Source of the DNA: Microbacterium luticocti DSM 19459
GTDB lineage: Bacteria; Actinomycetota; Actinomycetes; Actinomycetales; Microbacteriaceae
Direction: 5' to 3'
Assembly: GCF_000422405.1 (NCBI RefSeq)
Contig: NZ_AULS01000001.1
Coordinates: 372,001 to 436,000 of the forward strand
Length of the DNA stretch: 64,000 nucleotides
Both the position numbers and the translations under genes were made by a program. Position 1 is the first letter of the stretch. Each line of letters begins with the position of its first letter. This document shows positions 24,584 through 33,433 of the stretch, piece after piece. Under the pieces are notes generated by a model that was given only the letters and a program-made list of their open reading frames with translations, did not search any database and was not told the origin of the DNA.

Positions 24584-27460
24584 CTAGGCGAACGCCTCGA
24601 TCGGGGGGCAGGCGCACACCAGGTGCCGGTCGCCCCAGGCCTGGTCGATGCGGCGCACCGGCGGCCAGTACTTCGCACGCACCAGCGACGCCACCGGGTA
24701 CACCGCCAGCTCGCGCGGGTAGGGGTGCGTCCAGCTGTCGGTGGCGACGGATGCCGCCGTGTGCGGCGCGTTCACGAGCGGATTGTCGTCGGCGGGCCAC
24801 TCGCCGGCCGCGACGGCGCTCGCCTCGGCCTTGATCGCGATCATCGCCTCGATGAACCGGTCCAGCTCGTCGATGTCTTCGGACTCGGTCGGCTCGACCA
24901 TCAGGGTCCCGGCCACCGGGAACGACATCGTCGGCGCGTGGAACCCGTAGTCGATCAGCCGCTTGGCCACGTCGTCGACGGTGATGCCGGTCTGCTCGCG
25001 CAGCGGCCGCAGGTCGAGGATGCACTCGTGCGCGACCAGCCCCGACGCCCCGGTGTAGAGCACCGGGAAGTGCTCACGCAGCCGCGCGGCGAGGTAGTTG
25101 GCCGACAGCACGGCCGCGGCCGTGGCATCCCGCAGCCCCGCCGCCCCCATCATCCGCACGTACGCCCACGAGATCGGCAGGATGCCCGCCGACCCGTACG
25201 GCGCGGCCGACACCGGCCCGCCCTCGAACCGCACGCCGCCGGCGTGGTCGGCCCGCTGCGCGAGCGGGTGCGACGGCAGGTACGGCGCCAGGTGCGCCTT
25301 GGCCGCCACCGGGCCGATCCCCGGCCCTCCCCCGCCGTGCGGGATCGCGAACGTCTTGTGCAGGTTCAGGTGCGACACGTCACCGCCGAGGTCGCCGAAC
25401 CGGGCGTACCCGAGCAGCGCGTTCAGGTTCGCACCGTCGACGTACACCTGCCCGCCGGCGTCGTGCACGGCCTGGGTGATCTGCACCACGTCCTGCTCGT
25501 ACACCCCGTGCGTGGACGGATACGTGATCATCAGCGCCGCGAGCGTCTCGGCGTGCGCGGCGATCTTGGCGCGCAGGTCGTCGAGGTCGACGTTGCCGGC
25601 GTCGTCGCAGGCGACGACCACCACGCGCATGCCGGCCAGCACCGCCGAGGCCGCGTTGGTGCCGTGCGCCGACGACGGGATCAGGCACACCGTGCGCGCC
25701 TCGTCGCCGTTGGCACGGTGGTAGCCGCGGATGGCCAGCAGCCCCGCCAGCTCGCCCTGCGAGCCGGCGTTCGGCTGCAACGACACGGAGTCGTATCCGG
25801 TGACCTCGGCCAGCCAGGTCTCGAGCTGTTCGATCATGGCGAGGTAGCCGTGCACGTCGGCCTCGGGCGCGAACGGGTGCACCCGCGCGAACTCGGGCCA
25901 CGACACCGCCGCCATCTCGGTGGCCGCGTTCAGCTTCATGGTGCACGATCCGAGCGGGATCATGCCGCGGTCCAGCGCATAGTCGCGGTCGGCGAGCTGC
26001 TTCAGGTACCGCATCATGGCGGTCTCGGACCGGTGCGTGTGGAACACCGGATGCGTGAGGTACTCGTCGTCGCGACGCAGGGATGCCGCGACCTGCGCGA
26101 GCGGCTCGGCCTGTTCCCACTCCACCTGCCGGTCGCCGTGCTCGTCGGCCTCGGGGGCGCCGAACGCCCAGGCGATGGCCGCGAGGTCGTCGGCGGTGGT
26201 GGTCTCGTCGACCGAGATGCCCACCGTGGCCTCGTCGGCCCAGAACAGCTGGTATCCCTTCGAGCGGGCCCGGTCGATCACGGTGCGCGCCAGCCCCGGC
26301 ACGGTGACACGGATGGTGTCGAAGAACGCGTCGTGGTGCACGCTCTGGCCGTAGTCGCGCAGCCGCTGGGCCAGTGCCTCGGCCTTGCGGGCCACGTCGA
26401 CCGCGATCGCCCGCAACCCGTCCGGGCCGTGGTACACCGCGTACATGGCGGCCATCACGGCCAGCAGCACCTGGGCGGTGCAGATGTTCGAGGTCGCCTT
26501 CTCGCGACGGATGTGCTGTTCCCGGGTCTGCAGCGCGAGCCGGTAGGCCGGTTGCCCGTCCGCGTCCTGCGAGACGCCGACCAGGCGCCCCGGCAGCTGC
26601 CGCTCCAGCCCCTGGCGCACCGCCATGTATCCGGCGTGCGGGCCGCCGAAGCCCATCGGCACCCCGAACCGCTGCGTCGTGCCCACGGCGACGTCGGCGC
26701 CCAGCGATCCGGGCGAGCGCAGCAGCGTCAGCGCAAGCAGGTCGGCGGCGACCACCGACAGCCCACCCGCCACGTGGGCAGCGTCGATGACGCCGGTGGG
26801 ATCCCAGACCCGGCCGGATGCGCCGGGGTATTGCACGAACAGGCCGAACAGCTCCTCGGGCAGCGCCGCACCGTCGGCCAGGGCCAGTTCGACCAGCGTG
26901 ATGCCGACCGCCGCGGCGCGCTGACGCAGCACCGCCTTGGTCTGCGGCAGCGCGTCGGCGTCGACCACGAACACGTCCGAGCGTGACTTCGATGCGCGCC
27001 GCGCCAGCAGCATCCCCTCGGCGACCGCCGTGGACTCGTCGAGCATCGACGCGTTCGCGGTGGCCAGGCCCGTCAGGTCGGTGACCATGGTCTGGAACGT
27101 GATGAGCGCCTCGAGCCGCCCCTGTGAGATCTCGGGCTGGTAGGGGGTGTAGGCGGTGTACCACGACGGGTTCTCGAGCACGTTGCGGGTGATCACGCTG
27201 GGCGTGAACGTGTCGTAGTAGCCGAGCCCGATCATCGGCCGCGCCGGCCGGTTCGCCGAGGCGAGCTCGCGCAGCTCGGCGAGGGCCTCGGCCTCGCTCG
27301 CCGCCGGCGGGATGTCGCTGGTGGCGCGTTCGGCGACGTGGATGGATGCCGGGACGGCGGCCTTCACCAGCGCTTCGACGCTGTCGTGGCCGACGGCGGC
27401 GAGCATGCGCGCCGTGGCGGCGGCGTCGAGCCCGATGTGACGGTCGGCGAACACGCTCAC
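24584..27460 (-). CDS. gcvP: Glycine dehydrogenase (decarboxylating), P-protein
   Basis: The 958-residue single-chain P-protein decarboxylates glycine on PLP and hands the aminomethyl group to lipoyl-GcvH. The PLP Lys lies in [16 protein letters not shown] (near residue 710), and both the N- and C-terminal halves of the fused form are present (e.g. [20 protein letters not shown] near 110). The GTG at 27460 is chosen because it gives [20 protein letters not shown], the family N-terminus, and because it overlaps the gcvH stop (GTGA). It is last of the gcvT-gcvH-gcvP operon. Confidence 0.96.
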   Translation of the reverse strand: MSVFADRHIGLDAAATARMLAAVGHDSVEALVKAAVPASIHVAERATSDIPPAASEAEALAELRELASANRPARPMIGLGYYDTFTPSVITRNVLENPSWYTAYTPYQPEISQGRLEALITFQTMVTDLTGLATANASMLDESTAVAEGMLLARRASKSRSDVFVVDADALPQTKAVLRQRAAAVGITLVELALADGAALPEELFGLFVQYPGASGRVWDPTGVIDAAHVAGGLSVVAADLLALTLLRSPGSLGADVAVGTTQRFGVPMGFGGPHAGYMAVRQGLERQLPGRLVGVSQDADGQPAYRLALQTREQHIRREKATSNICTAQVLLAVMAAMYAVYHGPDGLRAIAVDVARKAEALAQRLRDYGQSVHHDAFFDTIRVTVPGLARTVIDRARSKGYQLFWADEATVGISVDETTTADDLAAIAWAFGAPEADEHGDRQVEWEQAEPLAQVAASLRRDDEYLTHPVFHTHRSETAMMRYLKQLADRDYALDRGMIPLGSCTMKLNAATEMAAVSWPEFARVHPFAPEADVHGYLAMIEQLETWLAEVTGYDSVSLQPNAGSQGELAGLLAIRGYHRANGDEARTVCLIPSSAHGTNAASAVLAGMRVVVVACDDAGNVDLDDLRAKIAAHAETLAALMITYPSTHGVYEQDVVQITQAVHDAGGQVYVDGANLNALLGYARFGDLGGDVSHLNLHKTFAIPHGGGGPGIGPVAAKAHLAPYLPSHPLAQRADHAGGVRFEGGPVSAAPYGSAGILPISWAYVRMMGAAGLRDATAAAVLSANYLAARLREHFPVLYTGASGLVAHECILDLRPLREQTGITVDDVAKRLIDYGFHAPTMSFPVAGTLMVEPTESEDIDELDRFIEAMIAIKAEASAVAAGEWPADDNPLVNAPHTAASVATDSWTHPYPRELAVYPVASLVRAKYWPPVRRIDQAWGDRHLVCACPPIEAFA

Positions 27461-27834
27461 GCGGCGCCGTCCGTGAGGGCGAGGTAGGCGTCGCGGTCCA
27501 GCAGCTCGACCGACTCGGTGCCGCGGATCTTGACCAGCCATCCGTCCCCGAACGCGTCGGAGTTGATGACCGACGGGTCGTCGTCGAGGGCCGTGTTGAC
27601 CTCGACGACCTCACCGGTGATGGGGCTGTACAGCTCACCGACCGACTTGGTCGACTCGATCTCGCCGCACACCTCGCCGGCGGTGACCGCCTGGCCGACC
27701 GCGGGCAGGTCGACGTAGACGACGTCACCGAGCTTGTCGGCGGCGTAGTCGGTGATGCCGACCGTGGCGATCTCGCCGTCCCGGTCGATCCACTCGTGTT
27801 CGGCGGTGTAGCTGAGGCTGGTCAGGTCGGTCAT
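27457..27834 (-). CDS. gcvH: Glycine cleavage system H protein
   Basis: The 125-residue lipoyl carrier shuttles the aminomethyl intermediate between P- and T-proteins. The lipoyl-lysine is in [15 protein letters not shown] (near residue 65), with [19 protein letters not shown] before it. The ATG 27834 overlaps the gcvT stop (ATGA), and its own stop overlaps the gcvP start, so the three proteins are translationally coupled. Confidence 0.97.
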   Translation of the reverse strand: MTDLTSLSYTAEHEWIDRDGEIATVGITDYAADKLGDVVYVDLPAVGQAVTAGEVCGEIESTKSVGELYSPITGEVVEVNTALDDDPSVINSDAFGDGWLVKIRGTESVELLDRDAYLALTDGAA

Positions 27835-28934
27835 TTCTTCCTCCGGTAGAAAGGCAGGTCGGTGACGGTGGCGGGGATGCCGGTGCCGCGCACGTCGATG
27901 GCCAGCACCGTGCCGGTCTCAGACAGCGCGGGCGGCACGAACGCCATGGCGATCGGGTGGCCGAGGGTGGGTGACAGCGCGCCGCTGGTGATGGTGCCGA
28001 TCGCCGTGCCGTCGGCGTCGAGCACGGCGTAGCCGGCCCGGCCGGCGCGGCGGCCTTCGGCGACCAGGCCCACGAGCACCGGTGCGTCGGTGACATCGCG
28101 CGCGGCCAGGCCGGCCTTGCCGACGAAGTCGTCCTTCGCGGTCACCACCACGCGGCCCAGGCCCGCCTGGGCGGGGACGATGTCACGGCGCAGCTCGTGG
28201 CCGTACAGCGGCATGCCGGCCTCCAGGCGCAGCGTGTCACGCGCGGCCAGGCCGGCCGGGATCAACCCGTCCGGGGTGCCGGCGGCAAGCAGTGCATCCC
28301 ACAGCGCGCCGGCCTTCTCGTTCGGCACGAGCAGTTCGAAGCCGTCCTCGCCGGTGTAGCCGGTGCGGGCGATCAGCACGGGTGCGCCCTCGAATGTGCC
28401 GTCGCGCCACGCGTAGTACCCGAGACCGGGCAGGTCGGCTGCGGCGAGCCCGGCGGTGGCACCCAGGATGCGCTCGGCGTGCGGACCCTGCACGGCGATG
28501 AGGGCGTACTGGTCGGTGACGTCCTCGACCTCGGCGCCGTCGCGGCCGCGTTCGGTGAACGCGGCGGCCACGGCATCCCGGTTGCCGGCGTTGGCGATCA
28601 CCAGAAAACTCTCGTCGCCGAGTCGGTAGACGATCACGTCGTCGATGATGCCGCCGTCCTCGGCGAGCACGAGCGAGTACTTGGCCTTGCCGACGGCGAG
28701 CGCCGACAACCGGCCGGCCAGGGCGAAGTCGAGCAGGGCACCCGACTGCGGCCCGGTGACGCGGAACTCGGCCATGTGCGAGATGTCGAACAGGCCCGCC
28801 GCCTCGCGCACGGCCTTGTGCTCGGTGAGGTCGGAGGTGTAGCGGACGGGCATCGACCACCCGCCGAAGTCGGTGAACGTGGCACCGAGCGCCTCGTGGC
28901 GCTCGTGCAGCGGGGTCTGGCGGAGTTCGGACAT
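27831..28934 (-). CDS. gcvT: Aminomethyltransferase (glycine cleavage T protein)
   Basis: The 367-residue tetrahydrofolate-dependent enzyme releases ammonia and forms methylene-THF. Family blocks are visible: [10 protein letters not shown] near residue 21, [14 protein letters not shown] near 48, [13 protein letters not shown] near 190 and [12 protein letters not shown] near 230. The ATG 28934 lies about 50 bases downstream of the glycine riboswitch, which is expected to turn this operon on when glycine is in excess. Confidence 0.96.
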   Translation of the reverse strand: MSELRQTPLHERHEALGATFTDFGGWSMPVRYTSDLTEHKAVREAAGLFDISHMAEFRVTGPQSGALLDFALAGRLSALAVGKAKYSLVLAEDGGIIDDVIVYRLGDESFLVIANAGNRDAVAAAFTERGRDGAEVEDVTDQYALIAVQGPHAERILGATAGLAAADLPGLGYYAWRDGTFEGAPVLIARTGYTGEDGFELLVPNEKAGALWDALLAAGTPDGLIPAGLAARDTLRLEAGMPLYGHELRRDIVPAQAGLGRVVVTAKDDFVGKAGLAARDVTDAPVLVGLVAEGRRAGRAGYAVLDADGTAIGTITSGALSPTLGHPIAMAFVPPALSETGTVLAIDVRGTGIPATVTDLPFYRRKK

Positions 28935-28983
28935 GGGTTCTCTCGAGTCGGTCGGCGCCGCGGACGGGCGTTGTGGACTCCCC

Positions 28984-29231
28984 CTCTGTCATGGGCCTGA
29001 GAGCTTCGCCGCAGGGATGCTGCGGCTTTCACCGTCGGCGGATCTCGAGCTGCGAACTCTGTGCCCGAAGGACCGGGTGTCGACTCGGCGCCTCGCGCCT
29101 GGCTGCACCCGACCTTCGAGCGAAGCTCGAAAATCGCTTTTCAGAGTGGCCGGACTCACGCGGTATGTGGACCTGAGAGATTGGCGGGGAGGCTTGCTCC
29201 TTCGGTGCCCGGCGGACCGGGCTCTCCCGCG
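28984..29231 (-). promoter_or_regulatory. Tandem glycine riboswitch upstream of gcvTHP
   Basis: Two aptamers are readable on the minus strand. Aptamer 1 (29231-29159) has P1 CGCGG/CCGCG, core GGGAGAG, ACCGAAGGAGCAAGCC and CTCTCAGG. Aptamer 2 (29146-28984) has P1 CTCTG/CAGAG, core GACGGTGAAAGCCGCAG, and CTCTCAGGCCCATGACAGAGG. These are the conserved elements of the gcvT-motif RNA. Aptamer 2 is about 163 bases, longer than the usual ~100, because of an expanded internal stem. Location directly before gcvT supports the call. Confidence 0.92.
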
Positions 29232-29263
29232 CGCGTCATGCGGCCGGTGTTCGGTTTGTCCTC

Positions 29264-29269
29264 AGCATA
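29264..29269 (-). promoter_or_regulatory. -10 box of the gcv operon
   Basis: TATGCT on the minus strand, about 33 bases before aptamer 1; transcription would begin near 29257. No strong -35 is seen. The same ten bases TATGCTGAGG recur at the MFS promoter (39681). Confidence 0.35.
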
Positions 29270-29309
29270 GCGGCTGCACCGGCCCGGCGCAGTGCGCGGC
29301 GCACCGGCC

Positions 29310-31235
29310 TCACCGACGGTGACGCCAGATCCAGAACCGCTTGCGCAGCCGCGCCGGAATGCGGTTCCACACCCGTCGCGGCACCGCCCGCATCCGGCCG
29401 GCGAGCCCCGCCCCGCGACGCCGCGGCGGCACAGCGCGGATGCCGCCCGACCGGCGCAGCCGGAACCGCCACTGCGAGCGCACCCCGCCGACGACCACCG
29501 CGAACCTGCGGACGCCCGGCGGCAGGGTGGCCTCGATGCGGGCGGCACCATCGGCGGCGACGAGCCGGCACGGCGCGAGCACGCGGCCGTCGCCGGCGAC
29601 GATCCGGCCCGGCATCTCAGCGTCTGCACAGACGGCGACCTGCGGCATCTCGAGCACGATCCGGGTGCCGCCCGGCTCGGACTCGCCGCGCCCGTGGGTG
29701 CGCGCATCGTCCACGATGCTGCGCAGCGTGGCGCCGACATCGAGCGAGAGGCATCCGTTCTGCGTGCGGTACGCGTCCACGAGCGTGCCCTGCACGATCG
29801 CGCGGCTGTGGCCGGTGGCATCCGTGCGCACCTGCCGCACCGACCGGGTGCGCATCACCACGGTGCGCACGTACAGGTCCCACGGTCCGTCGTACCGGCG
29901 GCCGGGTCCGTCGTCGGCGAGGTCCCAGGCGATCGGCAGCGAGGCACGCAGCTCGGCGGCGCCGTCGACGTCGACCAGTTCGGCGCCCGTGCGGTGCGCC
30001 ACCAGCCAGTCGACCTTGTGGGCGCGGGAGCGCCGGTCGACGCTGTAGGTCACCGCGCGCAGGGCGGCGGTGACGTCGGTGCTCAGTCCGTGCGCGGCGG
30101 CGAACGCGGCGACTTCGGGGTGCAGGGCCAGCACCGCGCGCCCGTCGTGCATGCGCACCGGCGGGCCGTCGGGGGCGGTGAACCGCCACTGCAGGTCGAC
30201 ATCGGCACGCACGCCGGCCGGCGACCAGCGCGGCGCCGATGCGGTGGGTGTGCAGACGATGCCGGGAAAGGTGCGCTCGTGCGCGTCGACGAGGTCGAAC
30301 CGCCCCGCCCGCAGCAGCGCGGTCTTGATCCGCCGCCATGGGTCGAGGTGCACGTCGGCGTCGTCGGGGATGGTCGACAGCAGCTCGGCGGTGAACGCCC
30401 GGATGCGCTCCCGCTGCGCCGGGGTGCGCTCGGACCACCGGAACAGCGGCAGCACACGCATGTGCAGCTGGTACGCCCGAAACCGCGGCAGCAGCTGCGC
30501 GAACCGGGGCTGGTCGAGCTCGTCGTCGATCCAGCCGAACACCCGGGCCACCGCCGCCAGGTATTCATCGAGGTCGTCATGGAAGGTGCCGCTGGTGGTG
30601 CGGTGCGCGGGCCGGTTCCAGTAGTAGAACGGCGTGGACACCATCAGCGAGACCACCTGGGCGCGGGCGTGTGCGGCGATGTCGAACGAGATGTCCTCCC
30701 AGATCTGCCGCCCACCCTCGGGGAACCGGATGCCCTTCGAGCGCAGGAACGCGGTGCGGAACATCTTGTGCGGGTTCATCGGCAGCAGCGGATGCGGGTC
30801 GATCCAATCGATGGCGTTCTCGACGTCATCGGGCACATCGCGCATCGCCCAGCACGGTGTGTTGCTCTTGGATTCCTTGCCCTCCAGCACGTCGGCGCCG
30901 GTGCGCCGGGCCAGCGCGCAGGCGGCGCGCAGCGCGTCGGGGAACAGCCGGTCGTCATGGTCGATGAACACCACGTACTCGCCACGGGCCTGCTCGATGC
31001 CGACGTTGCGTGGCCGTGACGGCCAGCCCGAGGGCTCGAGCACGATCACCCGGTAGTTCGGCCGGTCGCCGGCGAACGCGCGAAGCCGGTCGGCGGTGTC
31101 ATCGGGCGAGCCGTCGTCGATCAGCAGCACCTCGAGCCGGTCCTGCGGCAGGGTCTGCCCATCCAGACTCGCCACCAGGTCGTCGAGGTGACTGGTGGAG
31201 CGGTAGGTGGGCACCACGACGGTGACATCGATCAC
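29310..31235 (-). CDS. Family 2 glycosyltransferase with long C-terminal region
   Basis: A 641-residue protein whose first ~230 residues form a GT-A glycosyltransferase fold: VTVVVPTYRSTSHLDDL, LLIDDGSPDDT, RNVGIEQARGEYVVFIDHDDRL (the DHD metal motif), and QIWEDISFDI near residue 180. The C-terminal ~400 residues continue with helical and then beta-rich sequence of unknown function, ending in a strongly basic tail. The GTG 31235 is the only in-frame start before the fold begins. It is probably involved in cell-wall or teichoic-type polymer glycosylation, but acceptor and donor are not deducible. It diverges from nrtR. Confidence 0.85.
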   Translation of the reverse strand: MIDVTVVVPTYRSTSHLDDLVASLDGQTLPQDRLEVLLIDDGSPDDTADRLRAFAGDRPNYRVIVLEPSGWPSRPRNVGIEQARGEYVVFIDHDDRLFPDALRAACALARRTGADVLEGKESKSNTPCWAMRDVPDDVENAIDWIDPHPLLPMNPHKMFRTAFLRSKGIRFPEGGRQIWEDISFDIAAHARAQVVSLMVSTPFYYWNRPAHRTTSGTFHDDLDEYLAAVARVFGWIDDELDQPRFAQLLPRFRAYQLHMRVLPLFRWSERTPAQRERIRAFTAELLSTIPDDADVHLDPWRRIKTALLRAGRFDLVDAHERTFPGIVCTPTASAPRWSPAGVRADVDLQWRFTAPDGPPVRMHDGRAVLALHPEVAAFAAAHGLSTDVTAALRAVTYSVDRRSRAHKVDWLVAHRTGAELVDVDGAAELRASLPIAWDLADDGPGRRYDGPWDLYVRTVVMRTRSVRQVRTDATGHSRAIVQGTLVDAYRTQNGCLSLDVGATLRSIVDDARTHGRGESEPGGTRIVLEMPQVAVCADAEMPGRIVAGDGRVLAPCRLVAADGAARIEATLPPGVRRFAVVVGGVRSQWRFRLRRSGGIRAVPPRRRGAGLAGRMRAVPRRVWNRIPARLRKRFWIWRHRR

Positions 31236-31285
31236 GAGTGCAACGGGCCCTTCCTGCGCGGTGCTGCCAGCGTAGCGGTTTGCAC

Positions 31286-31306
31286 TTCTGGTCATGATGA
31301 CTCTAA
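31286..31306. promoter_or_regulatory. NrtR-like operator 1 (inverted copy)
   Basis: A 21-base imperfect palindrome centred on GTCATGATGAC. Its reverse complement matches operator 2 at 19 of 21 positions; the conserved half-site is TTAGAGTCA. It lies on the glycosyltransferase side of the divergent region. Confidence 0.65.
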
Positions 31307-31320
31307 GATCGGGGCACGAG

Positions 31321-31341
31321 TTAGAGTCACCATGACAAGAA
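31321..31341. promoter_or_regulatory. NrtR-like operator 2, overlapping the nrtR start
   Basis: Starts TTAGAGTCACCATGAC and covers the nrtR ATG (31332) and a TAGAGT that could be its -10 box. A protein bound here would block nad operon transcription. NrtR operators are known as ~21-bp palindromes; the assignment of these sites to NrtR is inferred from position. Confidence 0.68.
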
Positions 31342-32099
31342 CCCCATCCGATGTGCGCGTCGCCGTCTCGACGGTGATCTTCACGCTGCGCCCCGGCCGC
31401 GACGCGGCATCCCTCGCCCTGCCGCTGGTGCGCCGCACCCGCGACCCGTTCGGCGGGCGGTGGGCGCTGCCGGGCGGCTGGCTCGACGCGGCCGAGGGGC
31501 TGGATGCCGCGGCCTCGCGCACCCTCGCCTCCACGACCGGGCTCGCCCCGAGCTACCTCGAGCAGCTGTATGCGTTCGGCGACGTCGACCGCTCCCCCAC
31601 CCGCGTGGTGTCGATCGTGTACTGGGCGCTGCTGCGCCAGGACCAGGTCGACGCCCAGCTCGCCGCGCACGCCGAGCACGGCGACGCCCCCGACAACGTG
31701 GCGTGGTTCGACGCGGACGACCTGCCGGCCCTGGCGTTCGACCATGACCAGATCGTGGAGTACGCGCTGTGGCGGCTGCGCAACAAGGTCGGCTACTCCC
31801 GCATCGCGCACGGCCTGCTGCCCGACGAGTTCACGCTGGCCGAACTGCGCGAGGTGTACGAGTCGATCCTCGGCCGCCGACTCGACCCGGCGAACTTCCG
31901 CCGGCAGGCCGAGGCATCCGGCACCCTCATCCCCACCGATCGCTTCCGCACCGGCAGCCACCGGCCCGCCCGGCTGTACCGGTACAACCGCGACGTCGAA
32001 CTCGCCGACCGCGGCCCGCTCGCACACCCGACGCCGCCCGACGGCACCCACCCGACCGGGCCCGACCGCACCCACCCGCAGAACCGAAACGAGGAATGA
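31332..32099 (+). CDS. nrtR: NrtR-type Nudix transcriptional regulator of NAD synthesis
   Basis: The 255-residue protein combines a Nudix-like domain (residues 10-150; the box reads FGGRWALPGGWLDAAEGLDAAASRTL, with substitutions at the catalytic REL positions) and a C-terminal winged-helix domain (YSRIAHGLLPDEFTLAELREVYESILGRRLDPANFRR). NrtR proteins sense ADP-ribose and repress nad genes. Its place as first gene before nadABC and two matching palindromes upstream support this. The last ~30 residues are a Pro/Thr-rich imperfect repeat (HPTPPDGTHPTGPDRTHP) not needed by the fold. Its TGA overlaps the nadA start. Confidence 0.88.
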   Translation: MTRTPSDVRVAVSTVIFTLRPGRDAASLALPLVRRTRDPFGGRWALPGGWLDAAEGLDAAASRTLASTTGLAPSYLEQLYAFGDVDRSPTRVVSIVYWALLRQDQVDAQLAAHAEHGDAPDNVAWFDADDLPALAFDHDQIVEYALWRLRNKVGYSRIAHGLLPDEFTLAELREVYESILGRRLDPANFRRQAEASGTLIPTDRFRTGSHRPARLYRYNRDVELADRGPLAHPTPPDGTHPTGPDRTHPQNRNEE

Positions 32100-33433
32100 T
32101 GGCCACCCCGCTCACCCTCCCCGACCCCTCCGTCGACAAGACGCTGCGCCTGATCGCCGACGGCTCGTCGACGCAGTCGGCGTGCACCATGGACCTCGTC
32201 GCCGCACCCTGGGACTTCGACCCGGTGCCCGGATACGGGCCCGGCGCGTCGATGGGCGACGTCATCCCCACCGGCGCCCCGCGACAGGGTGAGTTGCCCC
32301 GCGAGTACCGCGAGGCGGGCGCCGACGAGCTCGCCGCCCGGGTGCGCGCGGCCAAGGCCGCGCTCGGCGACCGGGTCGTGGTGCTCGGCCACTTCTACCA
32401 GCGCGAGGAGGTCGTGGTCCACGCCGACTACGTCGGCGACTCGTTCCAGCTCGCGAACGCCGCGAAGGCGCACCCCGACGCCGAGGCCATCGTGTTCTGC
32501 GGGGTGCACTTCATGGCCGAGACCGCCGACCTGCTCTCGGGGCCCGACCAGGCCGTCATCCTGCCGAACCTGGCCGCCGGCTGCTCGATGGCCGACATGG
32601 CCTCGATCGACGAGGTCGAGGAGTGCTGGGAGCAGCTGGCCGAGGTCTACGGCGACCTCGACAGTCCCGATGCCGACGGGCTGGTGCCGGTCGTGCCGGT
32701 GACCTACATGAACTCGTCCGCCGCGATCAAGGGCTTCGTCGGCCGCCACGGCGGCATCGTGTGCACCTCGTCGAACGCCCGCACCGTGCTGGAGTGGGCG
32801 TTCGCCCGCGGCCGGCGCGTGCTGTTCTTCCCCGACCAGCACCTCGGCCGCAACACCGCCACCGCGATGGGCGTACCCGCATCGCTCATGCCCATGTGGA
32901 ACCCGCGCCGCCCGCTCGGCGGGGCGTCGATCGACGAGATCCGCAACGCAAGGGTCATCCTGTGGCACGGATTCTGCTCGGTGCACCGCCGGTTCACCGT
33001 CGACCAGATCGAAGCGGCCCGCGCCGAGCACCCCGGGGTGCGGGTGATCGTGCACCCGGAGTGCCCGGCCCCGGTGGTCCAGGCCGCCGACGAGTCCGGG
33101 TCGACCGACTACATCCGGCGCGCGATCGAGGCGGCGACCGAGCCCACGGTGTTCGCGATCGGCACCGAGATCAACCTCGTGCAGCGGCTGGCCGCGCAGC
33201 ATCCGCAGCACACGATCTTCTGCCTCGACCCGGTGGTGTGCCCGTGCTCGACGATGTACCGCATCCACCCCGGCTACCTGGCGTGGGTGCTCGAGGGCCT
33301 GCTGGACGGTGAGGTGCGCAACCGCATCACCGTGCCCGCCGACGTGGCGACGCCTGCGCGGGTGGCGTTGGAGCGGATGCTGGCGGCCAAGCCGCCCGCG
33401 GCGCCCGCCGCCGCATGGGAGAACGCGTCATGA
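32099..33433 (+). CDS. nadA: Quinolinate synthase A
   Basis: The 444-residue [4Fe-4S] enzyme condenses iminoaspartate with dihydroxyacetone phosphate to quinolinate. Cluster cysteines are in FCGVHFMAET, GFCSVHRRF and VVCPCSTMYR; substrate blocks include LGHFYQREEVV, AGCSMADMASI and HPECPAPVV. Of two adjacent ATG codons (32096, 32099) the second is used because it leaves four bases to the GAGGA ribosome site. It overlaps the nrtR stop, and its own stop overlaps the nadB start (ATGA). Confidence 0.95.
   Translation: MATPLTLPDPSVDKTLRLIADGSSTQSACTMDLVAAPWDFDPVPGYGPGASMGDVIPTGAPRQGELPREYREAGADELAARVRAAKAALGDRVVVLGHFYQREEVVVHADYVGDSFQLANAAKAHPDAEAIVFCGVHFMAETADLLSGPDQAVILPNLAAGCSMADMASIDEVEECWEQLAEVYGDLDSPDADGLVPVVPVTYMNSSAAIKGFVGRHGGIVCTSSNARTVLEWAFARGRRVLFFPDQHLGRNTATAMGVPASLMPMWNPRRPLGGASIDEIRNARVILWHGFCSVHRRFTVDQIEAARAEHPGVRVIVHPECPAPVVQAADESGSTDYIRRAIEAATEPTVFAIGTEINLVQRLAAQHPQHTIFCLDPVVCPCSTMYRIHPGYLAWVLEGLLDGEVRNRITVPADVATPARVALERMLAAKPPAAPAAAWENAS

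Noticed and set aside
24545-26986. 813-codon plus-strand frame opposite gcvP
   Set aside because: Antisense shadow of a fully recognisable glycine decarboxylase.
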